64,000 nucleotides of DNA from Zobellia roscoffensis. GTDB lineage: Bacteria; Bacteroidota; Bacteroidia; Flavobacteriales; Flavobacteriaceae. The translations under genes and the position numbers were made by a program. A model generated the notes under the pieces. It saw only the letters and a list, made by a program, of their open reading frames with translations. It ran no database searches and was not told the origin of the DNA. The DNA lies in NCBI RefSeq assembly GCF_015330165.1, contig NZ_JADDXT010000002.1:2383646-2447645 (forward strand). Reading direction: 5' to 3'. Below are positions 52,939 through 61,263 of the stretch, piece by piece. Numbering within the stretch: position 1 is the first letter of the stretch; each line of letters opens with the position of its first letter.

Positions 52939-53424
52939 ATAGGTCAGATACGTAAAGGCATACTTATGCTTTTCATCTTGCGGGTGGTATTGTTCGGTAG
53001 CAAGTTCCCAAATGGTTTCGTTTATTTCCGGAAAAAAAGTGTCGGCATCTTCAAAAATACCGTGTACACGAGTAAGCTCAAGTTTATTAGCACATTCCAT
53101 ACCTAGTTTGTAAATTTCACCACCACCTATTATATAGGATAAAGGCTCATCTTTAACCAATTCTAAAGCTTCGGGTAATGAATGTACTACAACGCAGGTG
53201 TCATAATCTACAGTATAATCATTGTCCCTGGTAATAATAACGTGTTTGCGATTGGGAAGAGGTTTAGGGAAACTCTCGTACGTTTTTCTTCCCATGATAA
53301 TCGTGTGACCTGAAGTTAGGCTTTTAAACCTCTTAAAATCATCTGGTAGATGCCATAAGAGATCATTGTCTTTTCCTAGAGCATCGTTTTCGGCAGCTGC
53401 CGCTATCATAGCTACGGTGTTCAT
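52927..53424 (-). CDS. folA: Dihydrofolate reductase
   Basis: A 165-aa DHFR reducing dihydrofolate to tetrahydrofolate with NADPH. Diagnostic blocks: MIAAAAENDALGKDNDLLWH, LPDDFKRFKSLTSGHTIIMG, RKTYESFPKPLPNRKHVIIT, YIIGGGEIYKLG and the late YHPQDEKHKYAFTYLTYL. Length is typical. The ATG overlaps the stop of the upstream 2TM gene by 4 bp, so the pair is an operon. It recycles the dihydrofolate made by thyA at 58.2-59.0 kb. Confidence 0.96.
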   Translation of the reverse strand: MNTVAMIAAAAENDALGKDNDLLWHLPDDFKRFKSLTSGHTIIMGRKTYESFPKPLPNRKHVIITRDNDYTVDYDTCVVVHSLPEALELVKDEPLSYIIGGGEIYKLGMECANKLELTRVHGIFEDADTFFPEINETIWELATEQYHPQDEKHKYAFTYLTYLKI

Positions 53425-53810
53425 GGTTCTATTTTTTTATTGATTTTAGAAAGTGGAAAATCGGTCTCTATTTCTTTTTGGATTTCAGCAATACGTTTCT
53501 TTTGCTTTGCGACTAATTTTTCACGTTGGATCCGTTCCCATTCCCTTCCCATGAATTTTTGAGTTACAAAAACGTTAAAGGCGTGTATGATAAATAAAAA
53601 TGCCCAGAAAGTAATACCCCAAATGAACCAGTCATACGTATCGCCATATTTTAAAATCTTATTAATTAATATAAGAAAGACACTGCCAATAAGAAAGATT
53701 ACAAAGTGTGTAAATAACCGTTTCTTTTGTTTGATACGGGTTTGAGCGTTCTCGAGCATTTCGTGTTGCTCAAGGTCTACTTCAGAACGGTTTTTGTTTT
53801 TAGAGAACAT
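53421..53810 (-). CDS. 2TM domain-containing membrane protein
   Basis: A protein of about 129 aa. After a charged N-terminus (FSKNKNRSEVDLEQHEMLEN) come two membrane helices with a short loop (FTHFVIFLIGSVFLILINKI, then DWFIWGITFWAFLFIIHAF). A basic, helical C-terminus follows (MGREWERIQREKLVAKQKKR). This is the 2TM domain common in Flavobacteria, sometimes fused to regulators, with no known function. The ATG at 53810 was chosen over 53846. Upstream member of the pair with folA. Confidence 0.85.
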   Translation of the reverse strand: MFSKNKNRSEVDLEQHEMLENAQTRIKQKKRLFTHFVIFLIGSVFLILINKILKYGDTYDWFIWGITFWAFLFIIHAFNVFVTQKFMGREWERIQREKLVAKQKKRIAEIQKEIETDFPLSKINKKIEP

Positions 53811-53868
53811 ACGAATCGCTACCTTTAGAGTACAAAGATAAGGCAATTGCCGACACAGAAAATACCAT

Positions 53869-54957
53869 ATGAAAAATACCAGAAAACACTTCCCTGTTTT
53901 AAGTCAGTATATCTATGCCAATACTGCTTCTGCAGGATTGCTCAATGATGATTTAATGGAGTGGCGCCAAGAACATGACTTGGACTACCTGATTGGGGGT
54001 AGTAATTTTAGGAATAAAGTTGCAGCTAAATTAGTTTCTGAAACCCGTGAAGTTGTTGCAAATTTCTTTGGAGCTAAAAAAGAAAATACAGCGTTGGTAC
54101 AAAACTTTACGCTCGGTTTAAATATGTTGGTAGAAGGACTGGACAGAAGTCATAAAATTTTATTGGTAAAGGACGATTATCCGTCGCTAAATTGGCCGTT
54201 TGAATATCGTGGGTTTGATGTTTCCTACGTAGAGTTGTGTGCTAGTTTAGAAGAGAGTATTAGGAATAAAATTCAAGAACAAAACATATCTGTATTGGCT
54301 TTGAGTTTAGTACAATGGACAAATGGCATTCAAATAAGTATGAATTTTCTTACATATATAAAAAATAAATTTCCCAACTTGAAGATTATAGCAGATGGTA
54401 CTCAATTTTGTGGTACATCTAACTTTGATTTTGAGAGCTCACCATTAGATGTTCTAGGGGCAAGCGCTTATAAATGGTTGTTGTCAGGTTATGGAAACGG
54501 ATTTATGTTGTTTAAAGATGGAATGGAAGATGTGTTTGCTGTTAAGACCATAGGTTACAATGCATCGGGACATGATATGGATGCGAGAGATAAGATACCC
54601 TTTGCCAATCGTTTTGAGCCGGGTCACTTAGATACGTTGAATTTTGGGAGTCTAAAGTTTTCTTTGGAATACTTAAATAGTTTAGGAAAAGCGACGATTG
54701 AAAATCAATTGAAATTACTGTCTAAAAAAGCAAAAGAAGAATTTGGTCGGTTAGGATTATTATCTAAGAATGTGTTGGAGAGAGAGGGTCATAGTACAAT
54801 ATTTAATATTAAAGGAGATAATGCCTTATTTGAAAAATTAACTGAGAATGGAGTTATCTGTTCACAGCGCGGAGAAGGTATTAGGCTAAGTTTTCATTTT
54901 TACAACAGTGAAGAGGATATTGATAAAGTTGTAAAAATCTTAAAAACAGCTATATAG
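53869..54957 (+). CDS. Aminotransferase class V-fold PLP-dependent enzyme
   Basis: A 362-aa fold type I PLP enzyme. The N-terminus FPVLSQYIYANTASAGLLND is typical of class V. The Schiff-base Lys is expected in LGASAYKWLLSGYGNGFML (about residue 205), preceded by the Asp/Gln/Thr-rich IADGTQFCGTSNFDFESS. The C-terminal domain ends with CSQRGEGIRLSFHFYNSEED, where the Arg of the RLSFHFYN block binds the carboxylate. This group includes cysteine desulfurase-like and lyase-like enzymes, and the substrate is not readable. It stands alone between the folA pair and the CBM48 gene. Confidence 0.88.
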   Translation: MKNTRKHFPVLSQYIYANTASAGLLNDDLMEWRQEHDLDYLIGGSNFRNKVAAKLVSETREVVANFFGAKKENTALVQNFTLGLNMLVEGLDRSHKILLVKDDYPSLNWPFEYRGFDVSYVELCASLEESIRNKIQEQNISVLALSLVQWTNGIQISMNFLTYIKNKFPNLKIIADGTQFCGTSNFDFESSPLDVLGASAYKWLLSGYGNGFMLFKDGMEDVFAVKTIGYNASGHDMDARDKIPFANRFEPGHLDTLNFGSLKFSLEYLNSLGKATIENQLKLLSKKAKEEFGRLGLLSKNVLEREGHSTIFNIKGDNALFEKLTENGVICSQRGEGIRLSFHFYNSEEDIDKVVKILKTAI

Positions 54958-55050
54958 CACTTGGTAATGTAGAAAATAAATTAAGTTTTTTTGTCTCTAC
55001 GCACTATTTGTTATGTAAATATTGCGAAAATGATAAAAATGCGTTAATCA

Positions 55051-55082
55051 TTGTATATGAGCATTTTAATATATTAGTTTTG
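55051..55082 (+). promoter_or_regulatory. promoter of the CBM48 protein gene
   Basis: TTG (55051-55053) and TAGTTTTG (55075-55082) are 21 nt apart, matching TTG-N17-23-TAnnTTTG. The start codon is 43 bp further on. Confidence 0.7.
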
Positions 55083-55125
55083 CCCCTGATTTAGAAACTA
55101 AAAAATCAATTTAAAATAATACATA

Positions 55126-55425
55126 ATGGCAATTTCAAAACAGTATCTTAAGACAAAACCAGTTTGTAAAGTCACTTTTACGGTTCCGGCAGAGGAAGCA
55201 ACAAAAGTAGCGGTTGTTGGTGATTTCAATAATTGGAAAGCTAACAAAGCAAGTGCATTGAAAAAGTTGAAAAACGGAAATTTCAAAGGTACCATTGAGC
55301 TTCCTAAGGAAACTTCTTTTGAGTTCAAATATATTATTGATGGAAACTACGTAAATGAAGGCGAAGCTGATCGTTACCAGTGGAACGATTACGCAGGTGG
55401 CGAAAATGCCGTTCTGGATCTATAA
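55126..55425 (+). CDS. Isoamylase early-set (CBM48-like) domain protein
   Basis: A 99-aa protein that is essentially a single glycogen-binding-like domain: VCKVTFTVPAEEATKVAVVG, DFNNWKANKASALKKLKNGN, FKGTIELPKETSFEFKYIID, GNYVNEGEADRYQWNDY. The WK and YQWND positions match the CBM48/AMPK-beta fold that binds alpha-glucans. No signal peptide, so cytoplasmic. It is a common small single-domain protein in Flavobacteria of unproven role. It has its own promoter and terminator and so forms a one-gene unit. Confidence 0.9.
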   Translation: MAISKQYLKTKPVCKVTFTVPAEEATKVAVVGDFNNWKANKASALKKLKNGNFKGTIELPKETSFEFKYIIDGNYVNEGEADRYQWNDYAGGENAVLDL

Positions 55426-55447
55426 TTTTTTCGTTTGAAAAATAAAG

Positions 55448-55479
55448 AAAGCCGGAACATTATATGCTCCGGCTTTTTA
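55448..55479 (+). terminator. terminator of the CBM48 gene
   Basis: aaagccgga / tccggcttt form a perfect 9-bp stem with an 11-nt loop, followed by T's. It is 23 bp after the stop codon. Confidence 0.88.
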
Positions 55480-55545
55480 ATTTTATAGAAACACGCTTAC
55501 ATGTTCATTTGGAGAAAAGAAATGTAAGTGTTGTTTACGGTATTT

Positions 55546-55827
55546 TTATTTTTCCACAGTTACTCCATTCCAAAAAGCAACGTACCCTTTTATACTTTTT
55601 GCAAGCGGGCTAACTTCTGGGTAATACCAAGCTGCGTCTGGATTTTGCTTGCCACCTACTACTAATGTATAGTAATGGGCTTGTCCTTTCCATGGACAAG
55701 TTGTATGTGTTTCACTGGTTTTAAAATACTCTTTCTTAATACTCTCTGCGGGAAAATAATGGTTGTTTTCAACTACAACTGTTTCGTCGCTCTCTGCTAT
55801 TATTGTATCATTCCAAATTGCTTTCAT
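55546..55827 (-). CDS. DUF427 domain-containing protein
   Basis: A 93-aa protein matching the DUF427 family over its whole length: KAIWNDTIIAESDETVVVEN, HYFPAESIKKEYF, CPWKGQAHYYTLVVGG and the C-terminal AWYYPEVSPLAKSIKGYVAF. The conserved CPWKG Cys and Lys are present. It lies 68 bp after egtD in the same direction and may be part of that operon. Its biochemical role is unknown. Confidence 0.9.
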   Translation of the reverse strand: MKAIWNDTIIAESDETVVVENNHYFPAESIKKEYFKTSETHTTCPWKGQAHYYTLVVGGKQNPDAAWYYPEVSPLAKSIKGYVAFWNGVTVEK

Positions 55828-55895
55828 AGTACTACATATTTGACCACTTTTTAAAAATGGTAGATTCGTAATTGTATTATAATGGGTAATGGCTG

Positions 55896-56867
55896 CTATT
55901 GTTTTCTTAGTACAAAATTCTTGTAATGCTTCTCTGTATCGCCAAAATCAGATTCTATTTTTAGGCCAGATTTTTCGGCTAACCAAGCAACAACTTTGTC
56001 ATCGTATTTTTGAGAAATTTCTGTGTGTACCGTTTCCCACTGTTCAAAATCAATTAATACGTCTAGTTTGCCAATACTTACAACTTGTGCTTCTTTGGCT
56101 ACTAAATAGCTCTTTGCGGTCCCTGTTTCCGGGTCATATACCTCCCAATGTATAAATTTATCTAAATCAAAATTTCCATCTAATTCTTTGTTGATACGAG
56201 ATAGAACATTTTTGTTGAAAGCAGCTGTAATTCCTGTTTGGTCATTATAGGCATCTAGTATAGTTTGTGGATTTTTCTTCATATCAAAACCAATGAAAAG
56301 TAAATCTTCTTTTTCCATAAGCTCTTGTATGCTTTTTAGAAAATCTATAGCTTGTTCATGAAGAAGGTTTCCAATGTTTGATCCCAAGAACAAAATCACT
56401 TTTTTAGTGCTATTTTCAGCTTTTATTTTCTTTAACGCTTCAAAATAGGTTCCTTGTTGAGGTTCTACTTTAACTTTAGGAAGTTCATTTTGTAATGAGT
56501 CCTCTAGTCCATTAAGAACATGCTGACTTATATCTATAGGTTGATATTTAAAATCGAAACCATTTTCCGAAAGGTATTTTAAAAGAATCTTTGTTTTTTT
56601 TCCATCACCAGCGCCCAATTCTATAAGTTTAAACTTTGGGTTGGCTGAAGCAAATAAATTGGCTATCTCTGCAGTATGACTTTCTAGAATGTCATATTCT
56701 TTGCGTGTAAGATAATATTCAGGCATATTCATTATATCCTGAAACAGCTTATCACCCTTTTCATCATAAAAGTATTTGGATGATAAATGTTTTGGAAAAT
56801 CCGTAAGACCAGTATAAACGTCTTCTTCAAATTGGGTTTCAAAAAGCACTTCAGTTGGTTTTTGCAT
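55896..56867 (-). CDS. egtD: L-histidine N(alpha)-methyltransferase (EgtD-like)
   Basis: A 323-aa SAM-dependent methyltransferase. The EgtD N-terminus is clear (TGLTDFPKHLSSKYFYDEKG, DKLFQDIMNMPEYYLTRKEY). The SAM motif is LIELGAGDGKKTKILLKYL and the blocks ILFLGSNIGNLL and FIGFDMKKNPQTILDAYND follow. The enzyme trimethylates histidine to hercynine, the first step of ergothioneine synthesis. It starts 51 bp after the egtB stop codon. Length agrees with EgtD (about 320 aa). Confidence 0.93.
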   Translation of the reverse strand: MQKPTEVLFETQFEEDVYTGLTDFPKHLSSKYFYDEKGDKLFQDIMNMPEYYLTRKEYDILESHTAEIANLFASANPKFKLIELGAGDGKKTKILLKYLSENGFDFKYQPIDISQHVLNGLEDSLQNELPKVKVEPQQGTYFEALKKIKAENSTKKVILFLGSNIGNLLHEQAIDFLKSIQELMEKEDLLFIGFDMKKNPQTILDAYNDQTGITAAFNKNVLSRINKELDGNFDLDKFIHWEVYDPETGTAKSYLVAKEAQVVSIGKLDVLIDFEQWETVHTEISQKYDDKVVAWLAEKSGLKIESDFGDTEKHYKNFVLRKQ

Positions 56868-56918
56868 GATGTTTAAGTCGAGAATTTTTTAGAAACTATA
56901 CTTGGAAGTAGTGAAAAT

Positions 56919-58079
56919 TTATTTAACTATTCGAAAACCAGTATATTGCCATCTTAGATCGGTCTGAAAAAAGTTGCGATAGGTAGGTCTGGTATGGCGT
57001 ATTGGTGTGGCAACAGAACCTCCGCGAAGTACTTTTTGGTTCACCATAAACTTACCGTTGTATTCGCCCAGTGCACCATCTGCTTTTGTGTAGTTAGGGT
57101 AAGGTAGGTATGCACTTTCTGTCCATTCCCAACGTTTGCCCCAGGGGAAAAAGGACTGAGATGCTTCCCACTCAAATTCTGTAGGTAAGCGACATCCTTT
57201 CCATTGAGCAAATGCAAATGCCTCAAAATATGAAATATGCGTTACGGGAGTATTAGGTGTAATTTTTTTAAGTCCATTTAGAGTGTAATTATACCAAACG
57301 CCATCAATTAAATGCCAGTATAAGGGGGCAGATATCTGGTTTTGATTCACCCAATCCCAACCTTGGGCGTGCCATAGGTCAAATTTTTGATAACCTCCAG
57401 CCTCAATAAATTCAATGTACTCTAAGTTGGTGATTAGATTACTTGATATTTTAAACGGATGTAAATAAACCTTGTGTCGTCCTAACTCATTGTCATAACA
57501 GAAAGCATCTGTGTTATGACCTATTTCATAGATGCCTTCCTCCATAGAAATCCATTCTTGAGCAGTATTTTCTGGAGGATGTTCTTTAAAATTATCGGAA
57601 TAGGAAGGGAGCAACGGATTGTTGCCTAATATAAATTTAATATCCGTTAATAGGAGTTCTTGATGCTGTTTTTCATGATGAATACCTATTTCCAATAAAT
57701 TATATAACTCTTGGTTTTGAGTGGTCGTGAAAAGACTTTTCATGGCCCCAGTTACATATGCGCGGTATGTATATACGCTGTCTACTGAAGGCCGGGATAA
57801 ATTACCACGATCGGACCGAATAACTCTTTTTCCAACAGTCTCATAGTAACTATTAAAAACAAAAGAAAAGTCTTCATCAAAAACTTTATAACCACTAGCA
57901 TGTGGTTTTAGAATGAATTCTTCAAAAAACCAGGTAGTATGACCTAAGTGCCATTTTGGAGGTGATACATCAACAATTGGCTGTACTACATAATCTTCAA
58001 TTTCTAAAGGCCTGCAAATGTTCTCGGTATGTTCTCGGGTCTCTAGAAAAAAATCTAAAGGGGAATCGGTCAACGTCAT
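56919..58079 (-). CDS. egtB: Ergothioneine biosynthesis sulfoxide synthase (EgtB-like)
   Basis: A 386-aa non-heme iron enzyme that joins hercynine to a cysteine donor. The N-terminal DinB-like domain has the iron ligands His47 (WHLGHTTWFFEEF) and HxxxHxE at 135-141 (IHHEKQHQELLL). The C-terminal formylglycine-generating-enzyme-like domain (about 175-386) has CRLPTEFEWEAS, KVLRGGSVATP and the end WQYTGFRIV. No egtA (gamma-glutamylcysteine ligase) or egtC (amidohydrolase) lies nearby, so cysteine itself could be the sulfur donor, as in some EgtB types. That is an inference. It precedes egtD and follows thyA by 74 bp. Confidence 0.93.
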   Translation of the reverse strand: MTLTDSPLDFFLETREHTENICRPLEIEDYVVQPIVDVSPPKWHLGHTTWFFEEFILKPHASGYKVFDEDFSFVFNSYYETVGKRVIRSDRGNLSRPSVDSVYTYRAYVTGAMKSLFTTTQNQELYNLLEIGIHHEKQHQELLLTDIKFILGNNPLLPSYSDNFKEHPPENTAQEWISMEEGIYEIGHNTDAFCYDNELGRHKVYLHPFKISSNLITNLEYIEFIEAGGYQKFDLWHAQGWDWVNQNQISAPLYWHLIDGVWYNYTLNGLKKITPNTPVTHISYFEAFAFAQWKGCRLPTEFEWEASQSFFPWGKRWEWTESAYLPYPNYTKADGALGEYNGKFMVNQKVLRGGSVATPIRHTRPTYRNFFQTDLRWQYTGFRIVK

Positions 58080-58153
58080 AGCAATTCTATTATCCTATAA
58101 ATATAAGGATTATAGAAAGCATGAAATGGACTCAATAGTAATTTTAGTGAACT

Positions 58154-58978
58154 CTAAATAGCCACAGCTCCCTTAATATGTGGATGCGGATCGTAATTTT
58201 CTATGGTAAAATCTTCAAAATTAAAATTGAAAATATCCTTAATTTCAGGGTTGATAACCATTTTTGGTAATGGTCGTGGTTCGCGACTCAATTGCAATTC
58301 TACTTGCTCCATGTGGTTGTTGTAGATATGGGCGTCACCAAAAGTGTGAATAAATTCACCGGCTTCGTAACCACATACTTGTGCCATCATCATAGTGAAT
58401 AGAGCGTAAGAAGCAATATTAAAGGGTACCCCTAGGAAAATATCTGCACTACGTTGGTAAAGCTGACATGAAAGCTTGCTATCGGACACGTAAAACTGAA
58501 AAAATGCGTGACATGGTGGAAGCGCTGCTTTACCATTTGCCACGTTTTCAGAGAATGATTTTGATGTATCTGGAAGAACACTAGGATTCCAGGCGGAAAC
58601 TAGCATACGTCTACTGTTAGGATTGTTTTTTAATGATTCAATAACATCTTTGATCTGGTCAATTTCATCGTTGTTCCAGTTACGCCATTGGTGGCCGTAA
58701 ACAGGACCCAAGTCTCCATTCTCGTCTGCCCAGTCGTTCCAAATACGCACACCATTTTCTTGCAAGTATTTGATGTTTGTATCACCTTTCAAGAACCAAA
58801 GTAACTCATAAACAATAGACTTCAGGTGTAACTTTTTGGTTGTCACCATTGGGAATCCTTCGCTTAGATCAAAACGCATTTGGTGTCCAAAAACACTTAA
58901 TGTTCCTGTTCCTGTACGGTCTCCTTTTTGGTTGCCGTTTTCTAGTACGTGCTTAAGTAAATCGTGGTATTGCTTCAT
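58154..58978 (-). CDS. thyA: Thymidylate synthase
   Basis: A 274-aa dUMP methylase using methylenetetrahydrofolate. Diagnostic blocks: NGNQKGDRTGTGTLSVFGHQ, the folate-site WNDWADENGDLGPVYGHQWR, RRMLVSAWNP, the catalytic Cys in LPPCHAFFQFYV, then LYQRSADIFLGVPFN and the C-terminal YDPHPHIKGAVAI with the closing Val-Ala-Ile. Full length. It is downstream of the nucleoside transporter (103-bp gap) in the same direction. The partner folA is at 52.9 kb. Confidence 0.97.
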   Translation of the reverse strand: MKQYHDLLKHVLENGNQKGDRTGTGTLSVFGHQMRFDLSEGFPMVTTKKLHLKSIVYELLWFLKGDTNIKYLQENGVRIWNDWADENGDLGPVYGHQWRNWNNDEIDQIKDVIESLKNNPNSRRMLVSAWNPSVLPDTSKSFSENVANGKAALPPCHAFFQFYVSDSKLSCQLYQRSADIFLGVPFNIASYALFTMMMAQVCGYEAGEFIHTFGDAHIYNNHMEQVELQLSREPRPLPKMVINPEIKDIFNFNFEDFTIENYDPHPHIKGAVAI

Positions 58979-59081
58979 AGTAAGGTAAAGATAAAAGGTA
59001 ATAGGTAAAAGCTCAAAAGCTGCTTAACGGAGTTATTAGAGATTTATTAACCAATTTTTTTGTTGAAGGGAAGATCTGAAG

Positions 59082-60530
59082 TTACCCCAAAATCATCCCT
59101 GCAATAGTAGCGGATAATAAGGAAGCGATTGAGCCACCCAAAACTGCTTTAAGACCAAATTCTGAAAGGGTCTTACGTTGGCTTGGCGCTAAAGAACCAA
59201 TGCCACCGATTTGTATGCCTATGGATGCAAAGTTTGCAAAACCACAGAGCATATATGTGGCCATTATCACAGACTTGTTATATGAAAAACTAGCGCCTTT
59301 GGCTATATCCTTTAGTTCGGCCAATTGAATGTAGCCAACAAATTCACTGGCAACGAGCTTAATGCCAAGAAGCTGGCCCATAAGCATTATATCTTCATTT
59401 GCAACACCGATTAGCCACATTAACGGAGCAAAAATAGTGCCTAAAACTGCTTCTAAAGAGAACTTGTCATATGACGTATTATCAGCTATCCATTGGTTGA
59501 GAGATGACATATCTCCAATCCAATCCAAGATACCGTTTAACATAGCTATCATAGCTACGAAAACTAGAAGCATGGCACCTACATTTACAGCTAATTTTAA
59601 GCCTTCTGTGGTACCGTTGGCGATTGCATCTAGGATATTGGCCCCTATTTTTTCAGAAGACACGGCAACCTCTGTGTTTACAGTTTCGGTCTGAGGGTAT
59701 AGAATTTTTGAAATTACAATAGCACCTGGTGCTGCCATTACTGAAGCTGCCAAAAGGTGTTTGGCAAAAACAAGTTGTAGTACTTTATCTTCGCCTCCTA
59801 AAAAGCCAATGTATGCAGCTAGGACAGCGCCGGCTACCGTGGCCATACCACCTATCATGACCAAAAGAATTTCAGATTTGGTCATCTTTTCTAAATAGGC
59901 TTTAATTAATAAGGGCGCTTCGGTCTGACCTAAAAATATGTTTCCGGCAACTGATAAACTCTCTGCTCCGGAAATACCTAAAGTTTTGGAGAGTAACCAA
60001 GCTAGGGCTCTTACAACTTTTTGGATGACACCTAAATAGAATAATAAAGACGTAAGCGCAGAAAAGAAAATAATTGTAGGTAATACCTGAAAGGCAAAAA
60101 TGTAACCGAATGTATTCGTATCTACCACCAATCCATCAAAAAGGAATTTACTACCGGCCCGTGTAAAACCCAATATACTAATGAAAACTTCACCAATGGA
60201 TTCAAATATTTGTTGAATAAATGGAACTTTTAGTACGCCAATAGCAATGAATAGTTGTAATGCAAGGCCAATACCAACGGTTTTCCAATTAATTGCTCTT
60301 CTATTGGAGCTGAATAAGAACGAAATAAATATAAGGGCCGCCATACCTAATACACCACGACCCAAACTGTTCAAAGAAAAACCTGCGTTAGGTTGAATCT
60401 GGTTTGTATTTTGAGAAACAATATCGTTAATCACAGCGGTTTCTACTGCAGGTATAGTTGTAGTTTCTTGTGCTATGGACGGAAAAAAAATAAATAGGGC
60501 AAGCAGAACAATCCAAGGGTTGATTTTCAT
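59082..60530 (-). CDS. Concentrative nucleoside transporter (CNT/NupC family)
   Basis: A 482-aa inner-membrane symporter. It has about ten helices and the CNT signatures TLGISGAESLSVAGNIFLGQ, TEAPLLIKAYLEKMTKSEI, MIGGMATVAGAVLAAYIGFL, AANSLMAAPGA-like LLAASVMAAPGAIVISKIL and, near the end, GFANFASIGIQIGGIGSLAP. Unusually it begins with a Sec-like signal (PWIVLLALFIFFPSIAQE) and a polar segment of about 45 residues ahead of the first transport helix. It starts 18 bp after the bifunctional nuclease stop codon. It would take up nucleosides for salvage with cdd. Confidence 0.93.
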   Translation of the reverse strand: MKINPWIVLLALFIFFPSIAQETTTIPAVETAVINDIVSQNTNQIQPNAGFSLNSLGRGVLGMAALIFISFLFSSNRRAINWKTVGIGLALQLFIAIGVLKVPFIQQIFESIGEVFISILGFTRAGSKFLFDGLVVDTNTFGYIFAFQVLPTIIFFSALTSLLFYLGVIQKVVRALAWLLSKTLGISGAESLSVAGNIFLGQTEAPLLIKAYLEKMTKSEILLVMIGGMATVAGAVLAAYIGFLGGEDKVLQLVFAKHLLAASVMAAPGAIVISKILYPQTETVNTEVAVSSEKIGANILDAIANGTTEGLKLAVNVGAMLLVFVAMIAMLNGILDWIGDMSSLNQWIADNTSYDKFSLEAVLGTIFAPLMWLIGVANEDIMLMGQLLGIKLVASEFVGYIQLAELKDIAKGASFSYNKSVIMATYMLCGFANFASIGIQIGGIGSLAPSQRKTLSEFGLKAVLGGSIASLLSATIAGMILG

Positions 60531-60548
60531 AAGTTACTTGCTTGTTTA

Positions 60549-61178
60549 TCAGTTTCTTTTGGAGATTTCATCTCGTAACTTGGCCGCTTTCTCGTAATCT
60601 TCATTAGCTACAGCTTGGTCAAGTTCTTTATGAAGCTCATCAATAGAAAGTTCTGTGTAACCATCGGTTGCGCCAGATTCAATTTCTACGGTTTCACCTT
60701 CTTGTAAGATTTCATCAACCACAATACTATCGTCCGTTTCTTCTTTTTCCTTGTCTTTTGAAGAGAATTTCAAGAAGATTCCAGCTTTGTCCAAAATGGT
60801 CTTATACGTAAAAATAGGAGCGTTAAAACGAAGGGCTAAAGCAATAGCATCACTGGTTCTTGCATCTATAATCTCTTCAATTTTATCACGCTCACAAATA
60901 ATACTGGAATAGAAAACACCATCTACCAACTTGTGTATAATGACCTGTTTTATGACAATATCAAAGCGGTCTGAAAAATTTTTGAATAAATCGTGAGTCA
61001 AAGGTCTGGGTGGTTTTATTTCTTTCTCAAGAGCAATCGCAATAGACTGCGCTTCAAAAGCACCAATGACAATGGGTAGTTTGCGATCGCCTTCCACTTC
61101 ATTTAAAATAAGAGCGTAAGCCCCATTCTGTGTCTGGCTATATGAAATACCTTTTATTTTTAACCTTACTAAGCTCAT
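60549..61178 (-). CDS. Bifunctional nuclease (DUF151) family protein with UVR motif
   Basis: A protein of about 209 aa. The N-terminal domain matches DUF151/bifunctional nuclease (KIKGISYSQTQNGAYALILN, LPIVIGAFEAQSIAIALEKE, RPLTHDLFKNF, IDARTSDAIALALRFNAPIF). After an acidic linker the C-terminus has a UVR-type motif (LDQAVANEDYEKAAKLRDEI), a protein-interaction helix. The ATG at 61178 (SLVRLKIKG) was chosen over 61196. It starts the apparent operon that continues with the CNT transporter and thyA. The natural substrate in bacteria is not settled. Confidence 0.9.
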   Translation of the reverse strand: MSLVRLKIKGISYSQTQNGAYALILNEVEGDRKLPIVIGAFEAQSIAIALEKEIKPPRPLTHDLFKNFSDRFDIVIKQVIIHKLVDGVFYSSIICERDKIEEIIDARTSDAIALALRFNAPIFTYKTILDKAGIFLKFSSKDKEKEETDDSIVVDEILQEGETVEIESGATDGYTELSIDELHKELDQAVANEDYEKAAKLRDEISKRN

Positions 61179-61189
61179 AGATTCATTAA

Positions 61190-61235
61190 AATACAAAAGA
61201 CTGTTTAAATACGGGCGTACCGTGCATTTAAACAG
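61190..61235 (-). terminator. terminator of etfBA
   Basis: ctgtttaaat / atttaaacag (61201-61210 and 61226-61235) with inner acgg / ccgt form a long stem with a 2-nt bulge. On the minus strand it is followed by TCTTTTGTATTTT. It lies 28 bp after the etfA stop codon. Confidence 0.75.
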
Positions 61236-61263
61236 CCCTTTAATGAGCGCAAATTAACAAAAA

